From: MED-G105 sp039814575
Lineage (GTDB): Bacteria > Pseudomonadota > Alphaproteobacteria > Caulobacterales > Parvularculaceae
DNA: 64,000 bases
Direction of reading: 5' to 3'
NCBI GenBank assembly: GCA_039814575.1
Contig: JBCCAY010000006.1
Coordinates: 1 to 64,000 of the forward strand
The position numbers and the translations under genes were made by a program. Under the pieces are notes generated by a model. That model was not told where the DNA came from, made no database searches, and saw nothing but the letters and a program-made list of their open reading frames with translations. Every line of letters starts with the position of its first letter. Positions within the stretch are counted from its first letter, which is position 1. This document shows positions 1 through 8,182 of this stretch, in pieces.

Positions 1-120
1 ATTCCGCGACAAAACTTTCATCTGTATCTCAAGGAATGCGAGTGGCGCTTCAATTATGGAGCCGCGGATCAGCTCTTGAAAACTCTACGAACATGGCTCA
101 AACCATACACACGAAAGTAA
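1..120 (+). CDS. IS1595-family transposase, C-terminal end (partial)
   Basis: Frame 1 is open from the window edge to a TAA at 118-120 and encodes about 39 residues. They include NFHLYLKECEWRFNYG followed by a basic tail ending PYTRK. An aromatic/basic motif of this kind (HLFLKExEFRxN) is typical of the end of the ISXO2-like DDE transposase domain of IS1595-family elements. Only the extreme C-terminus is inside the window, so integrity and activity cannot be judged. The assignment rests on motif recall, and the subgroup within IS1595 is not resolved. Confidence 0.7.
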   Translation: MPRQNFHLYLKECEWRFNYGAADQLLKTLRTWLKPYTRK

Positions 121-150
121 ATCTTCTGGGACAGCCCCTTTATTTTAATT
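1..150 (+). mobile_element. Right end of an IS1595-like insertion sequence
   Basis: The transposase tail is followed within 30 bases by a stretch containing CTTCTGGGACAGCCCC and then AT-rich DNA. This is the expected place for the terminal inverted repeat. The left end and the partner repeat lie outside the window, so the exact boundary and the 8-bp target duplication usual for this family cannot be confirmed. Confidence 0.45.
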
Positions 151-822
151 ATGTAAGCCGTCGCTTCTAAACGATATTTTTCATTCACTTGCACCGCCAA
201 TGCGACCAGTAGCGCTTCCAAACATTTTGGCGGCTTATTGTTTGCGCTTTAGGCGCCAAGCACGGCATCGCGCTTGGGTGCGCTGAAAATAAGCCTATAC
301 TGATTTATCAGCTGAGAGACGTTGGTGTTGATCTAGCCTTTACTTCACCTGCGAAATTTTCTCTTACGACAAGGTTTCGTCTTAGCCATACAAATACGCG
401 AAGCCGCGGCTAGATCTTAATTTCCGAATTCCGATAACGCCTGACGGCGTAATAAATTCCCTTTAGCATCAATTGCGCGTACTATTTCCGTCCCGGAAGT
501 CTTCTTCTAAGATCGGTCCTTTGCCACACATGCAATGTACACTCCTAAACCGACACAATAACATTCCATCGGCATAGATATCATTTTACGGTTTTCCAGC
601 GCCTCCTCATAATATCGAGATGCTGCATGGTGCAAGCCTCGCTAAGACGCTGCTGATTATCCAGACGACGCATCAAAGACGTTTATCCGTCATTGGACAA
701 AGGCAAAGCGCTGAAGCTTCCAACCACACGTTTCAATTATTAATCAATACTTTGGACCCGACTTCTCGGCGTCAGAACAATCGGAGCGACATGTCGCCGT
801 CTCCTGCCGCAATAAACAAAAA
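151..822. other. Region without a recognisable gene
   Basis: About 670 bases between the IS end and the TetR-type gene. The longest open frame (620-826, plus strand) has no recognisable composition or motif and no convincing ribosome site, so it is not called. No tRNA-like cloverleaf or clear terminator was seen. Degraded DNA beside an IS insertion is a reasonable explanation, but this is inference. Confidence 0.5.
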
Positions 823-2088
823 CTAGGAATCGACCACGCCTAAACTCAAAAAGGCTTCAAGGCCATGTCGAATGTTCAAACTCAACGCATTCGCATCATT
901 TTTAATCTGCATACCTTCATTAAGGCCATTCAGATATCTGCTTAGAATAACGCCATCTAAAGCATCTATGTCGCGTGGCGCGCCCTCGATGGAACGAAGA
1001 ATATTCGTCGACGTTGCGCCGATCCGCGCCAGAAGAACATCCGAAAGAGACCGTAATTCGGGCTTGCTAGCCGCAAGAAGATCGAGCTCGGCAATTGCAT
1101 AGGTCAAATCGCTCGCTTCGCCGCTCCAAATATCACTTAGTGCTTTTGAAAGGTCAGCAGCCACAAGTGAAAGCGAGCGCTTTTCAGCCGGTTTTTTATG
1201 CTTTTTTATGTAAGCATTTGAGGATATCACTTCCTCCACTAAATTTTGATAGGTTTTAACATATATATCGTCGAGAGAAGCAAAGTAATACGTTGTTGCC
1301 GACAGAGAAACGCCCGCCTCTTTTGCAACCGAGCGGTGGGTCATTGAAGCGGCGCCCTTTTGAATTATTACTCTTACGGCCGCATTGATAAGTTGTTCGA
1401 CTTTCTCTGCGCCGTTCACATTGGCCGGTCGTGACGTTTTAGGTTCGCTCTCGATAAAAGCTTGTCGCCAGGGGCTATCATCTGCAAACGATAAATCTTC
1501 ACAGGAGAGTCGTTCGATCAAACGACATGAAAAATCTTTACACCACCCATCAAACAACAGAGGCTTGGTTGATATTAGGTAGCCTCGCCCGAAATGTTCA
1601 GCGGTATGGTAGGCGAACATTGTGCTCTCCGGTTGGAGCCCAAGCGTCTTGCCGGTTGTTCTCCAAAAATGCGCCTGACTCTCCGCCCATCGTCGGCTCA
1701 CTTCTCGATACGCGCCTGTGCGCATTGTCTCGACAAAGACGTTCCAACGGATAGTCGCGAGAACGCGATGCTCGACAAACTGTCGTGAGATTACATGATG
1801 CAGCACGTCAGCACGCCGAGACGCGGGAATAGTCGCATTAGAGATTTCATCGGCTATCATGTTAAGCGCTGCAACGTCTAAGTCGATCGCGCTGTTGAGA
1901 GCCGCTGTGATTAGTCCCGCCTTATCGCCGAAGCGGTGATTGATGCTCGCCGGACTTATATTGCAAGCCGCGGCGACGGCCCGAGCCGAAACGGCGTTTA
2001 ACCCCAACGACGCGATTTGCCGTCGAGCCGCCGCCAAAAGCGGCTCGGAGTCAGCGGTATCGGCGTTCTTAGCGCAATTGGTACGCAT
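823..2088 (-). CDS. Tandem (double) TetR-family regulator
   Basis: A 421-residue protein from the ATG at 2088; a TTG five codons upstream is an alternative. It contains two TetR_N-type DNA-binding units in one chain (numbering from the TTG). The first is at about residues 24-66 (ARRQIASLGL..SARAVAAACNISPASINHRFGDK). The second is at about 236-283 (AVRVIIQKGAASMTHRSVAKEAG..ATTYYF). Each is followed by an all-helical effector-type segment, so the protein looks like two fused TetR monomers, about twice the usual 200 residues. It could act as an intramolecular pseudo-dimer; this is inference. It is divergent from the TonB receptor gene, and the 220-bp shared region holds two palindromes, suggesting autoregulation and control of the receptor. 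The ligand is unknown. Confidence 0.85.
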   Translation of the reverse strand: MRTNCAKNADTADSEPLLAAARRQIASLGLNAVSARAVAAACNISPASINHRFGDKAGLITAALNSAIDLDVAALNMIADEISNATIPASRRADVLHHVISRQFVEHRVLATIRWNVFVETMRTGAYREVSRRWAESQAHFWRTTGKTLGLQPESTMFAYHTAEHFGRGYLISTKPLLFDGWCKDFSCRLIERLSCEDLSFADDSPWRQAFIESEPKTSRPANVNGAEKVEQLINAAVRVIIQKGAASMTHRSVAKEAGVSLSATTYYFASLDDIYVKTYQNLVEEVISSNAYIKKHKKPAEKRSLSLVAADLSKALSDIWSGEASDLTYAIAELDLLAASKPELRSLSDVLLARIGATSTNILRSIEGAPRDIDALDGVILSRYLNGLNEGMQIKNDANALSLNIRHGLEAFLSLGVVDS

Positions 2089-2108
2089 ATTTATTTTTTC
2101 CAACCCTG

Positions 2109-2126
2109 CGACATTCGCAAATGTCG
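2109..2126. promoter_or_regulatory. Palindrome 1 in the TetR/TonB-receptor divergent promoter
   Basis: CGACATT and AATGTCG form perfect 7-bp arms around CGCA, about 20 bp upstream of the TetR-type start codon. This is a typical position for autorepression by a TetR protein. Function is inferred from symmetry and location only. Confidence 0.45.
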
Positions 2127-2141
2127 TCCCCCAAAAGAGTC

Positions 2142-2156
2142 AAACCAATTTGGTTT
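2142..2156. promoter_or_regulatory. Palindrome 2 in the TetR/TonB-receptor divergent promoter
   Basis: AAACCAATTTGGTTT has perfect 7-bp arms around a central T. It lies 16 bp from palindrome 1 on the receptor side. Two different palindromes next to a protein with two different HTH domains is suggestive, but binding is unproven. Confidence 0.45.
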
Positions 2157-2215
2157 CCGAATCATCCATTCATTTCAGTTTATTATAGTGTTTTTCCTAC
2201 TGTTATGCGATGGCG

Positions 2216-2244
2216 CTGTCACCAAACTTACATCTATTTGTCAT
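2216..2244 (+). promoter_or_regulatory. Pho-box-like heptamer array upstream of the TonB receptor
   Basis: Three heptamers, CTGTCAC (2216-2222), CTTACAT (2227-2233) and TTGTCAT (2238-2244), are each separated by exactly 4 bp. That is the 11-bp periodicity of PhoB boxes. Against the half-site CTGTCAT they match 6, 5 and 6 of 7 positions. The array ends about 68 bp before the receptor start. It fits PhoB activation under phosphate starvation of a locus full of phosphatases. Observed: sequence and spacing. Inferred: PhoB binding. Confidence 0.6.
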
Positions 2245-2311
2245 TGAAATTTTAATTGGTACAGGTGTTTCGATCATCTAGGTGTCCCCCCGAAATCTTT
2301 GGAGGGGTATG

Positions 2312-4891
2312 ATGTCAAAAAGAATTTCATTGAACGATGCAGTTACCAGTTTGTTGTCTGGCGCTTGTGTTCTCGCCATCGCTATTGGTAGCGGCGCCGC
2401 GCCAGCGCATGCGCAGAACGAACAAGATGAAGCCCGAGACGAAATAATCGTTACGGCGACGCCGATCCGCGATAGTCAGGCCGCAGCGCTTCGACGTAAG
2501 CGAGATTCGGACAACGTTGTCGACATTATATCAGCAGATACGATCGGCCGTTTCCCAGACCAAAACCTTGCAGATTCGCTCGGTCGCGTCCCGGGTCTTG
2601 CGATTGAGCGGGACCAGGGCCAGGCGCGTTTTATTAATTTCCGCGGCGCGCCTTTCCGGTACACATCTATCGCCTTCGACGGCATCAATGTGCCGGGCGC
2701 GGAGAACGGCCGTATCCCGCGATTTGACTCTATTCCGGCGGCGGTGACGAGCTCTATCGAGGTCAATAAAGCGATCACACCGGACATGCCGGGTGAAGCG
2801 ACCATCGGCTATATCAACATCAATACCTTTAAGCCGTTTGACAGCGAAGGTTTTCGCCTCTCGATGGAAGGCGGCTACGGGCTCCAAGGCCTTGGCAATG
2901 TCGGTATTGAGCGCGTTAACGGCCGCGTTTCTTGGTCGAACGAGACGTTCGGCATTCTGGGCTTCGGCTCCCGCAATAAACGTGGTCGGATCACCGACAA
3001 TCGCGAATATGAATTGAGCGTCGATCCGGCGACCGGCGGCATCATCCCGGACAATCTCGATTTTCGCTCCTATCGCGGCGAGCGCGTCGACAACGCCTAT
3101 GGCGGTCGCATTGAAGTTCGTCCGTCAGATAACGTTCAATTGTTTGTTTCGTCCATTTATAACGAATTCGTCGACCTGGAAGAGCGTAACCAGTTTGATT
3201 TCGACATCACAGAGGGTCTGCAAGAAGCTCTGAACGATACGTCGGCGACACCGACGCCGGACCGCGGGTATTCACCCTTAGTCTCGGTCACGAGGCTCCT
3301 TGAAGACGGGAAGTACACGAACTCAACTTGGACTTCGACCGCCGGCGCTGACGTCACGACAAACGGTTGGGATATCAAAGGTCGGGTCAATTACACGGAG
3401 ACCAGGAACGAAGCCTTCTTGCCGATTCCGTTCAGCTCTGGCGGAGAAATCGCCGCAAGCTATGACGTTACCGACATCCTCGATCCGCAACTCACGGTGT
3501 TTGCGCCCGGAACGACGACGCCGATCGACATCAACGACATTACCTATTCCAGCAGTTTTGGACTCGTCTTCGCCAACGCACTCGATATCGAATCGCTTCA
3601 GATCAAGTTCGACGGCGAACGAGACGTTGATTTCCTTGGCGGCACACGGATTAAAACCGGGATACAGATCGACTTACGCGACGCGACCGGCGGCGACACA
3701 CTTGTTTTCGGCGGCTTTCCCTCTGACGTAGATATCGCCAGCTTCAACACTGGCGTTCCCTGGGATACTGGTTTCTCGAATACAATTAACGCCACGAACT
3801 ACGACAATATCGGCATTCGTGACGCTTGGGAGGCGTCCGCAGGCGGCCTCAGCGCTGAATTCGACGCAGAATCCATCATCGGGATCGACGAAAATATCTT
3901 CGCCTTCTACGCGATGGCGACGACTGACTTCTCATGGGGCAACATCGTTTACGGCGCGCGCATTGAGCACACCGAATTCGAAACCGAGGGCAACCAACTC
4001 GTTGACGGCGCTCAGGCGCCGATCACGGCAGACAATTCGTACACATTCGTTCTGCCGAGCGTTCATGTGAACATCGATGTCGCCGAAGACGTGAAGTTGC
4101 GCTTTTCGGGCACAACGGGCATCTCCCGCCCTACCTATTCCGAATCGCGCGCATCGGTTAGCGTCGACGCAATCGAGTTCGAAATCGAAGGCGGCAACCC
4201 GACCCTTGATGCGGAAAACTCTATCGGCGCCGACGTTTCGCTGGAGTACTATTTCGCATCAGCAAGCATTCTCTCGGTCGGGGGCTTCGTTCGTTTCATC
4301 GACGATGTGATCTATGCCGATACGACAACCGTCGCGGACGGCTCGGCGCTTGCGCCTGGCCTCATCGATCCAAACACGCCGACACTCTTCAACTCGTTCT
4401 TTAACGGCGAAGACGGTCAACTCCTTGGCCTCGAGGCGAACCTCATTGGCCAAGCGACATTCTTGCCTGGTCCATTTGACGGCCTCGGGTTGGCGACAAA
4501 CGTCACGATCGTTGACTCAGAGTTTTCTGCGCCAACCCAAGGCGGCGCCAAATTCTCGCTGCCTGGTACGTCAGACGTCGTGTTTAACGCGTCTGTCTTC
4601 TACGAGAAATTCGGCGTGTCAGCGCGGGTCAACTATCAGTACCGCGACGCATGGCTTTCGACGACGGAGAATGACAGTCTCACTGAATTCTGGGGCGCAA
4701 CGGAACGCGTTGATGCTTCCGTTCGATACACGCTTCCCGTTACGCCGGGATCAGCGACGATTACGCTCTTTGCCGACGGGAACAACCTGACGGACGAGCG
4801 CGATCTTCGCTATGTCAACACACCGGCGACGCCTAACCAGTATGAGGGCTTCGGTCGACGCTTTGTAGCGGGGGCCCGGATCGACTTTTAG
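2312..4891 (+). CDS. TonB-dependent outer-membrane receptor
   Basis: An 859-residue outer-membrane transporter. I chose the ATG at 2312 because GGAGGGG (2301-2307) sits 4 bases upstream; the adjacent ATG at 2309 and a GTG at 2282 are alternatives. A signal peptide ends at about AAPAHA (residue 34). It is followed by a TonB-box-like DEIIVTATP, a plug domain (DTIGRFPDQNLADSLGRVPG, then a FRGAP/DGINVPG stretch) and a long beta-barrel ending in the aromatic F of ARIDF. The plug resembles the large proteobacterial receptors often linked to carbohydrate or organophosphate uptake. The substrate is not readable from sequence. The Pho-box-like array and downstream phosphatases point to a phosphorylated organic compound such as an inositol phosphate. 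Confidence 0.92.
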   Translation: MSKRISLNDAVTSLLSGACVLAIAIGSGAAPAHAQNEQDEARDEIIVTATPIRDSQAAALRRKRDSDNVVDIISADTIGRFPDQNLADSLGRVPGLAIERDQGQARFINFRGAPFRYTSIAFDGINVPGAENGRIPRFDSIPAAVTSSIEVNKAITPDMPGEATIGYININTFKPFDSEGFRLSMEGGYGLQGLGNVGIERVNGRVSWSNETFGILGFGSRNKRGRITDNREYELSVDPATGGIIPDNLDFRSYRGERVDNAYGGRIEVRPSDNVQLFVSSIYNEFVDLEERNQFDFDITEGLQEALNDTSATPTPDRGYSPLVSVTRLLEDGKYTNSTWTSTAGADVTTNGWDIKGRVNYTETRNEAFLPIPFSSGGEIAASYDVTDILDPQLTVFAPGTTTPIDINDITYSSSFGLVFANALDIESLQIKFDGERDVDFLGGTRIKTGIQIDLRDATGGDTLVFGGFPSDVDIASFNTGVPWDTGFSNTINATNYDNIGIRDAWEASAGGLSAEFDAESIIGIDENIFAFYAMATTDFSWGNIVYGARIEHTEFETEGNQLVDGAQAPITADNSYTFVLPSVHVNIDVAEDVKLRFSGTTGISRPTYSESRASVSVDAIEFEIEGGNPTLDAENSIGADVSLEYYFASASILSVGGFVRFIDDVIYADTTTVADGSALAPGLIDPNTPTLFNSFFNGEDGQLLGLEANLIGQATFLPGPFDGLGLATNVTIVDSEFSAPTQGGAKFSLPGTSDVVFNASVFYEKFGVSARVNYQYRDAWLSTTENDSLTEFWGATERVDASVRYTLPVTPGSATITLFADGNNLTDERDLRYVNTPATPNQYEGFGRRFVAGARIDF

Positions 4892-4909
4892 TCGAGGACG
4901 GGTAAAGCA

Positions 4910-4950
4910 TCCGGCGATGGCCCCACGCCATCGCCGGACGTTCCTTTTTT
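4910..4950 (+). terminator. Rho-independent terminator after the TonB receptor
   Basis: TCCGGCGATGG (4910-4920) pairs perfectly with CCATCGCCGGA (4928-4938) around a 7-base loop, followed by a T-rich tail ending in six T at 4945-4950. It lies 19 bp after the receptor stop, so the receptor may be transcribed separately, or with partial read-through into the phosphatase genes. Confidence 0.85.
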
Positions 4951-4972
4951 AATTTCATTCTTGGGAAGAACT

Positions 4973-6031
4973 ATGCGCCTCAATCTATTGGGTTTGTCGT
5001 CTATTTTTGTTGCTTTATCCACGGCGTCCCACGCCGAAGAACACGTGTCGAAAGAACAGGCGTCGATTGAACGCTTGACTGCAGAGACCGTTAAGGTCAG
5101 CTATGCTGGCGAACAGCCGATCAAATTATGGATAAGCGACGACACGACGCTCGATAAAAGCGATCAGCGTTTAGAAGCGAACTTTGAAAACGGCGCAGCG
5201 ATTATTGACTTGCCGTCTGACAAACGCGCCTATGTCATTATCCGCTCTCGTTCAAAAGACCTCATCATCGTTGGAGAGCGTGTTCTGCCCTTACGCCAAG
5301 CGAGCAATTTTCGCGACATAGGCGGTTATACGACGACGGACGGAAAATCTGTTAAGTGGGGACGTGTTTATCGCTCCGGCGCCATGCCGCTCCTAACGGA
5401 TGACGACTACGTCTATATTGACGATCTGCACATTGATAGCATCGTCGATTTCAGATCCTTGGAAGAACGCGAAGTCACGCCGAATATGGTCGATAATCGA
5501 ACCGGCGCACTTTTCCTAGCCAATGATTATTCGATCGCTCCACTGATGAAAGGGTTTCGCGAGGGTGACGGCGAAAACAACTACGCTCGCATGGAACGCC
5601 ATCTAAGACCGCAGTACCGGGCGGTTTTCCGACGTATTCTCGCCGATGACGGCGCCGTTTTATATCACTGCTCCGCGGGACAGGACCGCACCGGCGTCGC
5701 AACGACGTTGCTTTACGACGTCCTCGGTGTTGATCGAGAGACAATTGTGAAAGACTACCACTTGTCGACGACGTTGCGCAAAACCGAATGGGAAATGCCC
5801 GACGTCAGCACGAAGGACTATCCGGGCAATATGATTGTCGAGATATACGCCGCTGCGCGCAAAGCCGGCGAAGGGCCGAAGCCGCTCTACACGCCGAGCG
5901 GCGTCTCCCACATCGTTCAGTTTTTGGACTATCTCGATGCCGAGTTCGATGGCGCCGAGGGATATTTAAAGACAGCCTTAGATTTATCGGATGATGACAT
6001 CGAGCGGCTTCGCCTTCTCATGTTGGAGTAA
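4973..6031 (+). CDS. Secreted tyrosine-phosphatase-family protein
   Basis: A 352-residue protein from the ATG at 4973 (GGGAAGA upstream). An N-terminal signal peptide (MRLNLLGLSSIFVALSTASHA) indicates export. A beta-rich segment of about 90 residues precedes a domain like the Y_phosphatase3 (DSP-PTPase) group: FRDIGGYTT, then VYRSGAM, then FRSLEER. The CX5R catalytic loop HCSAGQDRTG supplies the nucleophilic Cys and the phosphate-binding Arg. Members hydrolyse phosphotyrosine, phosphoinositides or inositol phosphates. Position between a TonB receptor, a metallophosphoesterase and a phytase relic makes a periplasmic role in organophosphate breakdown likely. The precise substrate is unknown. 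Confidence 0.85.
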   Translation: MRLNLLGLSSIFVALSTASHAEEHVSKEQASIERLTAETVKVSYAGEQPIKLWISDDTTLDKSDQRLEANFENGAAIIDLPSDKRAYVIIRSRSKDLIIVGERVLPLRQASNFRDIGGYTTTDGKSVKWGRVYRSGAMPLLTDDDYVYIDDLHIDSIVDFRSLEEREVTPNMVDNRTGALFLANDYSIAPLMKGFREGDGENNYARMERHLRPQYRAVFRRILADDGAVLYHCSAGQDRTGVATTLLYDVLGVDRETIVKDYHLSTTLRKTEWEMPDVSTKDYPGNMIVEIYAAARKAGEGPKPLYTPSGVSHIVQFLDYLDAEFDGAEGYLKTALDLSDDDIERLRLLMLE

Positions 6032-6050
6032 AAAGATGGGACGTGGCGCT

Positions 6051-6137
6051 CCGTTATAAGAATAAACACGACTTACCGTCGCCGCGGAAAATGTGGCGCC
6101 CGCCGGCGACGTGTGATTGTGTTTATCCGTATAACGG
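6051..6137. repeat. Long imperfect inverted repeat between phosphatase genes
   Basis: CCGTTATAAGAATAAACAC (6051-6069) and GTGTTTATCCGTATAACGG (6119-6137) are inverted copies matching at 17 of 19 positions. Inside them GTCGCCG (6079-6085) pairs with CGGCGAC (6104-6110). The whole forms an extended hairpin of about 87 nt. A run of A follows at 6138. It could be a transcript-stabilising or attenuating hairpin, or a REP/MITE-like element. No second copy was noticed in the window. Confidence 0.6.
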
Positions 6138-6170
6138 AAAAAAGGCTTTTGCAAACGGTACGTATCCGCA

Positions 6171-6223
6171 CGTTCCTTATTCCTCGCCTCGATCGGGGCG
6201 TACACGACGGGGAGTCCCCCCCC
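6171..6223 (+). repeat. Possible dispersed palindromic repeat relic
   Basis: Read in the metallophosphoesterase frame upstream of its real start, this stretch gives IPRLDRGVHDGESPP. It resembles the IPRLDRGIH-type peptides that arise when a dispersed intergenic palindromic repeat of many alphaproteobacteria is translated. The DNA contains CCTCGATCGGGGCG and GGGGAGTCCCCCCC. The call rests on recall of that pattern and is tentative. Confidence 0.35.
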
Positions 6224-6277
6224 AATAAATCGCGTCTGCGAGCATCGCCTTGTCAGTCGCCGAAGGAGACTAAACCT

Positions 6278-8167
6278 GTGCGCATCGCCATCGTTTCCAT
6301 TCTCACTTTCGTTTTAGCCGCCTGCTCCGACGAGCATCGCCATACGCATGACGAAGATCATCACCATGACGGCGCGCACCTACGCGGGACGTTCACTATC
6401 GATACGCGGGACTTCGAAGCAAGTCCCTATACGGGGACGAGCTTTGCAAACGACCCCGATGATTTTCAGTTTGTTATCGTCTCGGACAATGCAGGCGGTA
6501 CGCGTCTCGGCGTGATGAAGAACGCGCTTAACAAAGTGAACCTGCTTCAACCTGAGTTCGTCGTAAGCGTCGGCGATTTGATCGAGGGATTTACCGAAAG
6601 CGAAGCGGAACTGGAGCGTCAGTGGACGGAATTCGACAGTTTTCTTGACCAACTGGAAATGCCGTTTTTTTACACGCCGGGCAATCATGACTGGTCCAAT
6701 GATACGATGGCGAAGGTATGGGAAGAGCGGTACGGTGCATCGACATATCATTTTGTTTACAAAGACGTTTTGTTTCTTATTCTAAATACGGAAGAAGATT
6801 CGCCAGGCGGCGGCAAGGCCGGACTGACGGACGAACAAGTAGGGTATGCAGCGCGAGTTTTAGAAGCGAATGCCGACGCCCGATGGACATTCGTTCTTCT
6901 GCATCAACCGCTTTGGGCGATGGACAACCCGAAAGGGTGGATTGCGCTCGAAGCCCTTCTGACAGGGCGCGATTACACCGCCTTCGCGGGTCACATGCAT
7001 GTTTACGACTATCAGGAAAGCAAGGATGGTCGTGACCGGATCACACTCGGCAGCACGGGCGGTTACAGCTTAATGCGCGGCAAGATGCATGGTGAATTCG
7101 ACCACGTCACGTGGGTGACCATGACGGACAAAGGCCCTAAAATCGCCAATCTCGAACTCGACGGCATTGACGACAAATATGTCATACCGCCGGCCGTGCG
7201 GACGGCGTTTAAGTCTGAACCCGTCTTCAACATAGATCCGTGGTATGATGAGATAGGGCGGGGACAAGTCGCCTTGCCTGTCACGATCAAGAATAATTTT
7301 GACCATACGCTCGACTATCGACTTGAGGTGTTCGCCAACCCGGACATCGCGCTTCGCGGCGGAGCGCCATCCGGCGTGTTAGCCCCTGGCGCCAAGACCG
7401 AGGTCCAACTATTGTTGGATGCGCAAGATTCTGCGTCTCCGACGCCGCTTTCGGTAAGGGCGTATGCTGACCTTACGCTTGAGCCGGGCAATACGATATC
7501 TTGGAGCAAGAACCTGCGCTTGGCGCCCGTCGCACGACAGCCCTTGCGCCGCACGGCGACGCCAGTTGTTTTCGATGGCCGACTAGATGAGTGGTCGTCC
7601 CTGCCTTTACGCGCGCGTCCCGTCGGCGCCTTTGACGACGGCAAAACGATTGAGGTCACGCCGAGCGATGCGTCGTTTCAGTTCAGTACACAGTATGACG
7701 ATGCATTCTTATATGTCGGCTTAGAAGTTAAAGACGATGAGGTTGTGACGGCGGACGCGGCCGACAATTATGGTGACAGCGATTACGCCGTTATCACAAT
7801 CGATGCGCGCCCTGCAGCGCAAAGCGCAAACAACCCCGGGCAGATCCTCGAACTCAAAAAAGGAAAATGGATCTTCATGCGGGCCGCGCCGCAGGGCGAG
7901 GAAGGGATCTTGTTTTACCGTAGTTTCGTTCCGGAGCCGTTTGACGCGAAGGTCAGACAAACGAAAGATGGGTATACGGCTGAGTTCAGAGTTCCGCTTG
8001 GCTATGTTATCTCAAAACAAGGCGAAAACTGGCGCGATCTCCGTCTCAATGTCGGGGTGAATGATGCGGATCCTAATTCGAAAAAACGACGACCCATTCT
8101 TCTTGGCTGGCAAGAGGAATGGGGTGAATCGGTGCTCGGCGCCGGCATGTTCCGTCGTGCGGAATAA
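6278..8167 (+). CDS. Lipoprotein metallophosphoesterase with C-terminal CBM9-like domain
   Basis: The GTG at 6278 is preferred because AAGGAG (6263-6268) precedes it and a lipoprotein signal follows at once (LTFVLAAC). The longer upstream frame reads through intergenic repeats. The mature protein starts with a His/Asp-rich stretch (DEHRHTHDEDHHH). A calcineurin-like phosphoesterase domain follows: VSDNAGG, GDLIEG, GNHDWSN, LLHQPLW and GHMHVY. The first motif has no His two residues after the Asp, unlike the canonical DxH. The C-terminal third (DGRLDEWSSLP, DDAFLYVGLEVKDDEV) resembles CBM9-type carbohydrate-binding domains. Total length is 629 residues. Probable role: surface or periplasmic phosphoesterase acting on sugar-linked or inositol phosphates within the Pho-linked locus. 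Confidence 0.85.
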   Translation: MRIAIVSILTFVLAACSDEHRHTHDEDHHHDGAHLRGTFTIDTRDFEASPYTGTSFANDPDDFQFVIVSDNAGGTRLGVMKNALNKVNLLQPEFVVSVGDLIEGFTESEAELERQWTEFDSFLDQLEMPFFYTPGNHDWSNDTMAKVWEERYGASTYHFVYKDVLFLILNTEEDSPGGGKAGLTDEQVGYAARVLEANADARWTFVLLHQPLWAMDNPKGWIALEALLTGRDYTAFAGHMHVYDYQESKDGRDRITLGSTGGYSLMRGKMHGEFDHVTWVTMTDKGPKIANLELDGIDDKYVIPPAVRTAFKSEPVFNIDPWYDEIGRGQVALPVTIKNNFDHTLDYRLEVFANPDIALRGGAPSGVLAPGAKTEVQLLLDAQDSASPTPLSVRAYADLTLEPGNTISWSKNLRLAPVARQPLRRTATPVVFDGRLDEWSSLPLRARPVGAFDDGKTIEVTPSDASFQFSTQYDDAFLYVGLEVKDDEVVTADAADNYGDSDYAVITIDARPAAQSANNPGQILELKKGKWIFMRAAPQGEEGILFYRSFVPEPFDAKVRQTKDGYTAEFRVPLGYVISKQGENWRDLRLNVGVNDADPNSKKRRPILLGWQEEWGESVLGAGMFRRAE

Positions 8168-8182
8168 AGGACGTCTGGTCAG

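Noticed and set aside
620..826. 68-codon plus-strand open frame after the IS end
   Set aside because: No motif, atypical composition and no ribosome site; runs into the end of the convergent TetR-type gene.
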